From assembly GCA_021432635.1 (NCBI GenBank), contig MU270015.1:1101762-1165761 (forward strand): 64,000 nucleotides of DNA. Direction: 5' to 3'. Below are positions 55,186-64,000 of the stretch, piece after piece (within the stretch, counting starts at the first letter, position 1; each line of letters starts with the position of its first letter). Made by a program: the position numbers and the translations under genes. This DNA comes from Thozetella sp. PMI_491. Taxonomy: Eukaryota; Ascomycota; Sordariomycetes; Chaetosphaeriales; Chaetosphaeriaceae. The notes beneath the pieces are model-generated. The model saw only the letters and a list, made by a program, of their open reading frames with translations, did no database searches and was not told the origin of the DNA.

Positions 55186-55931
55186 ATCAAACGTGGGGTC
55201 TGCCCTTCCTCAGATCCATTTCGGTGGCAAGAGCATATTGTCACATTCTCAAAAGCTAAAGCAGGTAAGACGATCGGAGGAAAGGCTGTCAAGTTGCCAC
55301 ACCGTGCCGGAGAGCCTCCTCACGAACCCTTTTTGGTCGAGTTATTTCGGGGATTCTCGAGGTCATCAGGCTGTACTCTGTACCACCGGAGCTTCCAAAG
55401 TCCGAGGGCTTGCAGATATTGGCACCCTGGCTGAAAACTGGTCCGCAAATCAAGTCACAGCCGGCCCGGTTAGTTTTGAGGGCTTACTGGATATAGCGAA
55501 TCAGACGATTTCACAAAGTTCTACTGCATATTTAGCGCCTGGGATCCCCCCAACGAAGAGATCTTTAAGGCCAATCAAGATGTGCTTATCGTCTACCGCG
55601 TGGCCCTGAATATCTAGGTGGGAGGGGTATTGGTCACCATTGGTTCAGTTAAAATCTTGTAGGCTGATCGTGAGGCTCTGCCTTAGATGACGCTTCATAC
55701 CTAGGCAGGTTCGTCAAATACGAGCCGGGGTATTCTAACGGGGCCCAACGCGGACTTTTCAAGGCACTCATTTGCATTGATCCTCGACAAGACCTGTACA
55801 AAACCCATACTTCATGTTCAAGATCCATCATTACCCCTGAAGAAGAGCTCAAGCGGCAGCAATTCCTAATTCCATCAAAACCGGCTCAAGAACTGCATAA
55901 GAAGGCCGTCATTTGGTCGAATTGATTAATC
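55186..55931. other. Shared promoter region between the NTPase-like and AAA+ genes
   Basis: 746 bases between two divergent genes. Two overlapping open frames (the longest is 138 codons, 55193-55609) have no recognisable domain and I do not call them. A first untranslated exon of either neighbour could lie here. Confidence 0.5.
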
Positions 55932-58900
55932 ATGGACCAGCCACAGAAGAGCGTTACTTTCGATATTGGCAGCAATGAACGGTCACGACCCATGAGAAGA
56001 GATAGCGAGGATAGTTCACAACTTAGCCAAAGCGACACATCTCAAGAAATGATGCCAGCGAAAGGTAAAGGTACTGTGCTACGTCCAGAAGCCTTCAGCA
56101 GAGACGACAGTGGGTCAGAATCTGACTCGAGAGACTCTCAGTGTAAGTAGACCGACTTGCATGAGCATTTCATATGATTCAATTCCGATCACAACTAACC
56201 AATTTGCAATCAAAGCATCCAGTGACCACGAAGCGCCTGCTCCGGCTGGCAAAAAACACCTCACTCCGCATTTCCAAGACATTTATTCGCGGCTGGCCAA
56301 GCTCGAAAAACACAACCAGGACATCGAAGAGAATGACGAAACGTCTTTGAAAGATGTTCCCGAGGAGAACGGTGACTACATGCTGACAACAAAACCGGAG
56401 GTTCGGGACTGTAACTGGATGCGGTTCAAGAACCGCTTCGACACTTCCGAACCTCTATGCTCCATTGAGACCTTTATGGCTAGTGACGATATGGACGGTG
56501 AAATGGAGGAGGAGCAGCTCGCACGACTGTCAGAGAAAAAGAGAAAGGAGTATCTGCAAATCCCTCGGAAACCGGTGCGGAAGTCCCCACAGAATGACAA
56601 AACGCCTGATCCCTTAGAACGCATTCGAATCAACTCAGCGATCATTCTGGCGTACCTGGCCAAGGTCAGCGGTGAAAGCTCTTGGGCCGAGAAACCGCAC
56701 ACCTTCCTAAAACCTTTTAGAGTTTTGATATATTTCCATGACAAAATGCAGCAAGAGTTTGAATCGCTGGAGAAAGAGTTTGGAGACAACCTGAATGGAA
56801 AGGTTGGCGAACCACAGGGACGGAGCGAAGGCCAAGATGCGCCCCAGTCCGAGAACCAGATTAGAACTGCTGATGAGTTAATCGAAAGCACTACTCAGCC
56901 AACCACAGCAGAGAGCGGCACCATGGCTCCCAAGGAAGCGAATAAGGATCTCAGTTTGGATCAGGCTGATCGATCCACCCCGGCACTATCTACCTCGGCA
57001 AGCCAATTAGCGAGCGAAGGGACTTCCGTGCCCAAGCAACAAAAGGAGCTGCAAGACATGATGAGAAGCCACAAGGCATACGAGGACATGAAGTGTTATA
57101 TCGAGTTTGCAGCAGCCCGGATCATTCCTCGGTATCATATGTTTGACAACCGCGACTACAGAGACCCCTGCAAAATTAGATACGATGATATCTGGACCCT
57201 ATTCCGCCCTGGACAGTTCGTTTTTGATCCCATTAAACGCAGAGGAGGTGACTCTAAGAAGAAATCCCCCGGGGATCCATCTTCTACCCTAGCCGCCTTG
57301 AAACTGCTCCGGGTATTCTACATCGAGACGGAAGCGCCAAGCTGGGAAGTAGATGACCTGGAGCCAGATGGTGGGGTTCTCCAGCGTGACTTGGAACCGG
57401 AGAGTTTATACACCTACATTTGGGCTTACTACATCGACTACGATGGAGACGCATTTTGTGGAGTTGGTCGGTGCTTCAAGATCGCACGCTTCGATGGAGA
57501 GAAGGAAATCACAAAACTGGAGATATACCCAGTACGGTTCGATAAGGATTACGAGAAAACGATAGAGGAGCTCCAGCAAACTGGCAGACAGGTGCAACAA
57601 CTGCTCTCCGACCGGCACGCTTACCGATCACATCAAGGCTGGACCCTGGTAGAAGATCCGACTGGGCAGCCGAGGGGCACCCGCTCAGGCAGCGATACTC
57701 CTTTCCCAGAGTTCATTGAAAGCGATGTCATTATCGACTTTCATGAAGCGTACAAAGCCTTTCCGTGGTGGAAGCCATCTTTCACCAAATGGGTCAAAAG
57801 ACCATGGTCACCCGAGACCGAATACGACCACTTCGCAATTGTAAAATGGTCTAACGAAGACCGAAGCACCGCGGTCAGCAAGGTTTACGAAATAATGATT
57901 TCTAGTGATGATGTGGCCGACCTGGAGCTTGCTGAGGTTTTGAAGTTGGACAGGTTTATTAGCAAAGAGAGCCTAGGCGAGTCGGGACACACCGAACAGG
58001 AACTTTCCGACGAAGACCTCGCGCTCCTCCCCGCACGAGTCTTCGCCTACGCCCTAAGAGAGCGAAGCTTTGTGAATGCAGACGTTCGTTCCCTACGGCC
58101 GATCCCGCCAGCGTCTAATACATTTAGCAATCTCCAGATTGGCGCTAGACACAAAGAGGTAATCATGTCGACCGTCTTTGAGCACTTTGAGCGGAAGAAG
58201 GTACAGCGCGAGGCCGAAATGCAAAACCGCACTGTTACAAACCAGGACTTTATCCGCGGAAAGGGTCGAGGCCTTATCATTCTCCTCCACGGGCCGCCGG
58301 GAGTGGGCAAGACTGCGACAGCGGAGGCTGTCTCGGACGAATATAAGAAGCCCTTATTCCTTATCACCTGTGGCGACTTGGGCACGGTTGCAAGAACAGT
58401 GGAATCAACCCTCTACGCCATCTTCCGCCTTGCCAACTTATGGGACTGTATCCTCCTTTTGGACGAGGCCGATATTTTTCTGTCTCAGCGACAGAAAACT
58501 GACGACAACATACACAGGAATGCATTAGTCTCGGGTAAGTGCTTTGAGAACATATTTGCAGAGTGCGTCCGTACAGACTAATCACGCAAAACTGCGCGCA
58601 GTCTTTTTAAGAACACTCGAATATTATTCCGGAATTTTGTTTCTCACCACAAACCGAGTGGGAGTAATGGATGATGCAATTACCTCTCGCGTCCACCTTA
58701 ATCTGTGCTATCCGTCACTTGGCTTGTCGGAAACAACCGCATTGTTCCAAATCAACATCCATCGCCTAGCACGCATTGAGCAAGAGCGCGCAATGCTGAC
58801 CGGCAAGCCCCAAATGGGAATAAATGATGTCGAGATTATCAGTTTTGCCACGGAGCATTTCGGCAACAACTCGCCTAACAACAGATGGAACGGACGGCAG

Positions 58901-59479
58901 ATCCGTAATGCCTTTCAGATTGCCAGCTCACTTGCTCACTTTCAGTCCCATAAAACACCTGACCCAGCAGGACAGCCGTGCATCGGGCGGGAGCATTTTG
59001 AGAAGGTGGAAGAGCTGACCAAGGACTATGAGCAGTATAGAGAAAAGATATTTTCGGCGACGTCAGCGGAGTTGGCCAGCCAGAGAGAAGAACGCGCCTT
59101 AGACTCCGGACACCCACACCCGAGCCGTCTTCGCCGGTCTGCTGCCCAGGGAAAGCCTCCCGTCAGCCCGTCTCCGTCCTTCACTCAGAAGCAATCTCCA
59201 CAACCATTCACATCGTCTTCCGTTAGCCCTCAAGCCGGTGCTGCAATGTCGCCGAGTCCATATCATAGATACGAAACAAGACCGTTAGAGCCGCATGGTG
59301 CTCAGACGCCAATGCCGCAATCACCAATGTTTTTTCAAGGTCGGCATCAGTCTTCCGGCATGCCAGAGCATTCCTCCCAGGGTGAGAATTACCGCGACGA
59401 AGGTTATTACTACGATAGTCCAATGAGCTCCAGCTCTACAAGGCCATTTTACTCTAGTAGCAAGGATTCCGGATTGTAG
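55932..59479 (+). CDS. Large DUF7025-type AAA+ ATPase
   Basis: Three exons, join(55932..56142,56216..58534,58602..59479), giving 1135 residues. The N-terminus is Ser/Asp-rich and disordered, then a charged helical region (FQDIYSRLAKLEKH), a central DUF7025-like region (residues about 430-560: RPGQFVFDP..., FYIETEAPSWEVDDLEP, YIDYDGDAFCGVG) and the ATPase. The Walker A motif is GPPGVGKTAT (about 763-772), Walker B is ILLLDEADIFL (about 815-825), sensor 1 is LFLTTNRVGVMDDAITSRV with the arginine finger at its end. The C-terminal 130 residues are Pro/Ser/Gln-rich. The family is widespread in moulds, of unknown role, and presumably remodels proteins in the cytosol. The splice after NALVSG rebuilds the NALVSVFLRTLEYY helix. 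It pairs divergently with the DUF7708/NTPase gene. Confidence 0.92.
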
Positions 59480-59880
59480 TTGGGAGGACCAGAGGAATTA
59501 TCAGCCTTTCATTCAATATGGGGCAGACCCTTAGATCTAGGTATATAAAAGTAGTTGTAATTGCGTGCTCCCCGATACTCGTGATTTTTCACCTCTAGTA
59601 CCCTCTAGTCTATTTTGCAGGGGCTTGGTTAGCGATAGTATGGCCTGGTGATTGTCGAGTCTTGGCACCTCGAATGCCAGTAATGGCCTTGAATCTCTAT
59701 TGCACTCTCGTTTAGGGGTATGCTAGACAGATCTACGATATCCTTTGAGATTAATTTCAACCATTTTGATGCGTGATTTCGTCCAGGTAGCGAAAAAGCC
59801 GTGCTTTAATTGACCTTGGGCCGTGATTTAGCTACGCTACAACTTAACCCACTAGGCCTACCGATTATAGGGTCCTTCGG
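59480..59880. other. Intergenic gap
   Basis: 401 bases between convergent genes; no gene is visible. Confidence 0.5.
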
Positions 59881-60638
59881 TTAGTCTTTCTTGGCCGGGC
59901 TGAAAGCATCCTGTTTTAACCCCTTGGCTCCATTGCCTAAACTCGACACCCACTTTAGCAGCATGGTGCTACTCGTCAACAGAAGAGCGATGACCGCACA
60001 GAGAACTGACTTCTGCCAGACGGATAGGGTCATCAGAAGCGGGTAGGGGTACCTACAACGAGGTTAGCCACTGATACTATGTCCAATTGAGCCCAGAGGA
60101 TGCCATACCATCCATTGCGCGAAAAGCAATACTCGATCCAAGCCCAGTACAACAGGGTGAACACCGATCCGAGGGTCGCTGCGCTGTGGGCCTTGATTGT
60201 CCACGGAGGACCCAGGAGTATCAAGTCCAGCGTCATCACGATCGCTGGCATCGCATGGAATCCCAAGTCGGGGAGGAATGGAAGTTCATGCCCAGGGGGG
60301 ACGACGAGGCTCTTATCGATGGCGCGGAGGCTCCAGTATAGGATACCGATAAGAACTTCTAAAGAGGCCGCCAGTATCGCGAGCATATTCTTCGCGGCAA
60401 GTAGCTGCTTGCTGCCAAAGGTGTCTGCGAGAAGAGCAAACCAGAAGGTAAGCGTTGACGCTGTCAGCCCGATAAAGGTCAGGAATTGATATGATCCTCC
60501 AAATCCTTGATGGAGGGGGTTTGTGATGTTTGGGATCCACGAAAATGCCGCCCCAAAGAGTAGAAGCCCCAAAATATGCGTTGTCATCGAGAGGCCTCTC
60601 GTCGATGCGCTGGGCATCTGGGAGTCACGGGACGCCAT
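59881..60638 (-). CDS. FAR-17a/AIG1-like multispan membrane protein
   Basis: Two exons, complement(join(59881..60052,60109..60638)), giving 233 residues. The start is at 60638 (MASRDSQMPS). Six or so hydrophobic helices follow: ILGLLLFGAAFSW, FLTFIGLTASTLTFWFALL, MLAILAASLEVLIGILYW, MPAIVMTLDLILLGPPW, LGSVFTLLYWAWIEYCF and, in exon 2, SVLCAVIALLLTSSTMLL. The splice rebuilds NGWYPYPLL, the conserved lipid-facing motif of the AIG1 family; reading through the intron in frame instead gives a wrong C-terminus. Family members include human AIG1/ADTRP, which hydrolyse fatty-acid esters of hydroxy fatty acids with a Thr/His pair. Fungal function is untested; endoplasmic reticulum or plasma membrane is likely. 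Confidence 0.87.
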
Positions 60639-62229
60639 GGCATTAATTCAGGCGACCCGACAAATGGAATACGCCGCGAGAAGATATTATGGAAAGAGAA
60701 GGCTGAAGAGATGGCCGAGTAAAGAAGAAGTCGGGCCAAGGGGGGCGGAAAGAAAGGATTGGCAAAGTAAGCCAGCACAGCGGGAGAGGCGTTCGTTCAA
60801 GCCCGCTCCCTGCGGCAAGATTACTATATCCGAAATCCGCTGACATAGGTTAAAGTTCGGTACCAGGTTCAGCACTCTGTCGAGCTGAACTTTGCTGACG
60901 GGGTCTAGGGTTCGAACCATGTATCAAGTAATTACCTACAGCGCCTAGCTACCGTGCCTTGTTGACTCAGCTATTAATCTCGAGGAAAGAAAGAAAAATA
61001 TGGGTTAATGGATAATTAGTGCATTCTAGAACGAGGCAGACCGAATAAGTAAGTCCTTCCCGGCTTCAGAAGAGGACTGGCTACAGTGGCAAGAGGCGGC
61101 TAGGCCAACTGGGGAAATACTCGATTGACAGGAGTAATGATGCCCCACATTATAATTGAACTTTATTCCGTACGGGCCGTGATTTGGGACAGTCGGTCTG
61201 TTATGCTCTTTATTTCCACACGTCGCGAAAAGCATCTCACAAGTTCCTCTCAAGAGTCGAATAGTTCCTTACGATGACCAATCCCAACTTCATGGATGTG
61301 GATAAGCTGTTGGGGAAAGCCAATGCAAGCGAGCCGACTCCCAGCCACCCGGTTACTTAGCTTAGCCCCTCCACCTCCCTCTTGACTAGTGACGTAGCAT
61401 TTCCCAACTTCCGGGTCGCTATACTACATCGAGATAGCCGAGACCAGAGCTCAACGTCGCGATGTCCCCGGCTTTCGGCTGTGCCAGCGAATCTTGTTGC
61501 TTGACGAGAAGAACAACTTTCCTATTCGGGACCGGCAATGTCGGACATGCCTAGCCGACTAGCATTACTACCGAATAAGGCTCACTGAGAATGTGGGGGA
61601 TACAAGCAAATTGGAGGACCTAGACAAATATTCAATAGCTGCTTATACTCCTGACTCTAGGGAGCGACTAGGTGTAGTACTTGAGGAACTTAGGGAATAT
61701 GCTTTGCTCAACTTGCTCTGCCCACCCAGTCCGCAAGACACTGAGACACTGAATAAGGGTCTTGCGGAGCCTGCGTCTTGTAGTCGCTATAATGGTAGAT
61801 TGGCCCCCATGGCATTGTCGCAGTAACGGAGCCTTGAGCGGAGAGCACACAGCGGCCATGGAAACGAAATGCGGGTCTTCATGCCCGACTGCGAACGTGG
61901 TCCCGCTTCGGCTCGGCTGCCAAGGTAAAATCATTGCTGGCCGGCATTGACGCCGTACTGCACGTAGGACAGGTGAACAACTGGAGGCTGTCGCATCCCC
62001 GGCTCACTCCACGGGCTCCACAAACCGGTGCTTCCTCATTCCGCTATAGTCATGACCGAGTTGCTGGGGTAAAGCGCCTAGCGTGCGGGGAAACAATTTT
62101 TGCCGTGAATTGCAGTGCTAGATGGGAATAAATTGGCCTGTACTCGTCGATGCTGCGATTCGAGATGAGAATCTCCCTCTTCACGATCCTAAGCCATTGA
62201 TCGACGAAACCGGGCTCGGCACAACCAAG
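60639..62229. other. Divergent promoter region with no gene
   Basis: About 1.6 kb between divergent genes. A GGTTCGAACC-like string near 60908-60917 is tRNA-like only in its T-loop. A 77-codon frame at 61593-61826 is unsupported. Nothing else is recognisable. Confidence 0.5.
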
Positions 62230-63898
62230 ATGCAAATTACTCGTCTGGCCTTCGCCAGCCAAATTGCCTTGACCACAGCTCTGATCGCAGAGCCAGATGG
62301 TGGTCTTGTAGCAACCCAAGGAGCCCTATCCTTCGCGTATGCGGTAAGTCTATCACGGGAGTGCCTATGTAATCCCACGAAAGATGGCTACTAACAACTG
62401 CAATTCCAGTACGGGTATGGGTTCCTATCTTACGGAGATCTCGTCCGTCCCGTTGTGAACGCAACTCCGAACGTCATCTACCATTCTCGGGACTTGTCTA
62501 AAGGCGGTCCTGTCGGCGTAACTCGCCCGAACTCGGACACGCTATACTCAACAACCTTCATTGACCTGTCGTCCTCCGACCTCATTCTAGCTATCCCAGA
62601 GATCAGAGACCGATACTGGATTTTCCCCTTCTACGATCCGTAAGTGCCTACACATACGCATTCCAACGTCTACCCTATAGTGTCCTTAGCCCAGATCTAA
62701 CGGCTACGCCAAGGTATGGGAACAACATTGCAAACATCGGCAGCATCACCAACAACAGTGCCGGGAACTATCTCGTGCGCTATGACGACACGAACCCAGG
62801 CGTACAGTATACCGGTGTCAGGGGCGCGTTCAAGGCGTACATCAATTTGCCTACTGCCTATTCGCTCTCCTTCACTCGGATTCTCGTGCAGCACAACGAA
62901 GAGGATGCAGCGCGCGTGCATGCCATACAGGACCAATTCAACCTCACTGAACGCGACAGGTATTCTAGGCCCATCGCTCCACCCTTGAATCTAAGCATCT
63001 GGAACGATCCCAACTACCGCACCGGAGCGGCACCCTTGAATCTTACCGCGGCCCAGGCGGCTCTCAACTTGACTGCAAAACTGGCCGAGTTCAACCTACC
63101 CATAGTTCAGTACGACCGCTCCTGGGTGAATGCTACCCTTGCCCGTGCTGGAATTGCGAACGGCCGTTGGGTACAGCCCAACGGCACTAATCTAACTGCC
63201 GCCGTAGCGACAGCTGATGCCTCTAATGCGGCACTCCTCAGCCAGCCCGGCTTCACACTTGACTTCGGCAACAACTGGACGGCGAAGGATGCCAAGATCA
63301 TTGGAGTCTACAACTCGTTCTACCAGGTCCGCTACTCTGTGGCAAAAGGAGGCTACCTCGCCCTGACCAAGGAGCAAGCAACGTATCCGGTGACGCCAGC
63401 CGTGACCTTGTTGGGAAACCAGTCTCTTCTTCTGTCATTTTCTGCTCGCCCCCGGATCACGTCTGGAGGATTCTGGAGCTTGACTGCCTATGGGGGCGAC
63501 AACTATTTAATTCCTAATGCGCTGGACCGTTACTCGCTCGGGGATCGGTCCAACCTCACATTCCCTGACGGCCGATCCCTTGCAACAGGGCCGGATGGTC
63601 TTTTCCAGATTCTGATGCAGGCAGCGGATGTCGCGCCTCCCTCGAACTGGACAAATAAGTGAGTCCTTCTCTCTCTCAGCTTTCCGCAAGGATTCTAACC
63701 ATTCCTTTGCAGCTGGCTTCCTACAACCGCGGGCGGCGGGTACTTGTCATACAACTGTAGGTTATCCCCTTTTCCCCTTGTATGGCTGTGTCTCTGACGA
63801 GCGATAACACAGTGCGGTGGTATGGGGCTGAGGAGTCCATGACAAATGGAAGTTATGTATATCCCAAAGCGACGATTATCGAGGCACTCCGAACCTAG
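62230..63898 (+). CDS. Secreted DUF1254/DUF1214 protein
   Basis: Five exons, join(62230..62343,62410..62639,62714..63658,63713..63756,63813..63898), giving 472 residues. The start at 62230 opens a signal peptide (MQITRLAFASQIALTTALIA); a longer frame begins at 62122 but would precede the signal peptide with a polar segment. DUF1254 follows with YGYGFLSYGDLVRP, GVTRPNSDTLYSTTFIDLSS and WIFPFYDPYGNN. The C-terminal DUF1214 part has IGVYNSFYQVRYSVAKGGY, LSFSARPRITSGGFWSLTAYG and LQ-type final helices. More than ten N-glycosylation sequons support secretion. The paired domains are common in bacteria and patchy in fungi, with no established activity. The last two exons are short (44 and 86 nt) but fit the frame and the conserved ending. 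Confidence 0.9.
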
Positions 63899-64000
63899 AG
63901 ACGATACAGCGCCATAATACTCCAAGGAGTTAGTGGAGAGAATGACCGGCACCAGCTCCTGCGATTTTTCTAGCTATATCACGGCAGCAAGATTCTTAGT
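63899..64000. other. Right edge of the window
   Basis: About 100 bases downstream of the DUF1254 gene; presumably its 3' untranslated region. Nothing else is visible. Confidence 0.5.

Noticed and set aside
55193-55609. 138-codon frame, and an overlapping frame at 55045-55434, upstream of the AAA+ gene
   Set aside because: They overlap each other in different phases and show no family similarity; the second also overlaps the first exon of the opposite gene.
60848-60925. GGTTCGAACC string with a possible tRNA B box
   Set aside because: No A box upstream at tRNA spacing and no acceptor stem pairs.
1-64000. CRISPR arrays, bacterial operons and Shine-Dalgarno sites
   Set aside because: The sequence is eukaryotic, with spliced genes throughout, and no regularly spaced direct repeats were seen.

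Overview
The window is nuclear DNA of a filamentous ascomycete (Pezizomycotina), most likely a sordariomycete-like mould. Genes carry short spliceosomal introns (about 45-110 nt, GT..AG, with CTAAC/CTGAC-like branch sites). The gene families are typical of this group: HET-domain proteins, a CFEM/Pth11-type receptor, Zn2Cys6 and Clr5 regulators, secretory lipase, But2-like protein and a fungal DUF7025-type AAA+ ATPase. No tRNA, rRNA, CRISPR or phage signal was found. The class is an inference from family content.

Layout. 1-7.4 kb: an anion:cation-symporter-type MFS permease (+) converging on a secreted GMC oxidoreductase (-). 9.8-15.7 kb: a CFEM receptor (+), then an AT-rich stretch with a decayed Ty1/Copia-like fossil, then a PHBH-type FAD monooxygenase (+). 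16-20.7 kb: a HET gene and a gene with a STAND-associated fungal N-terminal domain, in tandem (-). 22-30 kb: a protein with a C-terminal Clr5 domain, an HGSNAT-type membrane acyltransferase, a decayed fungal-specific transcription factor and an inositol/sugar-type MFS carrier, all (-). 32-38 kb: an AIF-like oxidoreductase, an APH-like kinase and a GNAT acetyltransferase (-), then a secreted LIP-family lipase (+). 39-45.4 kb: two more HET genes (+) flanking a secreted But2-like protein (-). 46-52 kb: a Zn2Cys6 regulator (-), an alpha/beta hydrolase (+) and an acyl-CoA thioesterase-like enzyme (-). 52.6-59.5 kb: a DUF7708-like protein with a degenerate NTPase (-), divergent from a large DUF7025-type AAA+ ATPase (+). 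59.9-64 kb: a FAR-17a/AIG1-like membrane protein (-) and a secreted DUF1254/DUF1214 protein (+).

How the genes may work together. Two themes stand out. The first is recognition and cell death: three HET-domain genes, one STAND-N-domain gene and a DUF7708/NTPase gene beside an AAA+ ATPase, which is dense for about 44 kb and resembles an accessory allorecognition or immunity neighbourhood. The second is nutrient acquisition and secretion: permease, sugar carrier, GMC oxidase, lipase, hydrolase, thioesterase and secreted DUF1254 protein, with local regulators. I see no complete secondary-metabolite backbone gene. Most gene models here were spliced by hand from frame-consistent junctions; exon limits are stated where worked out.
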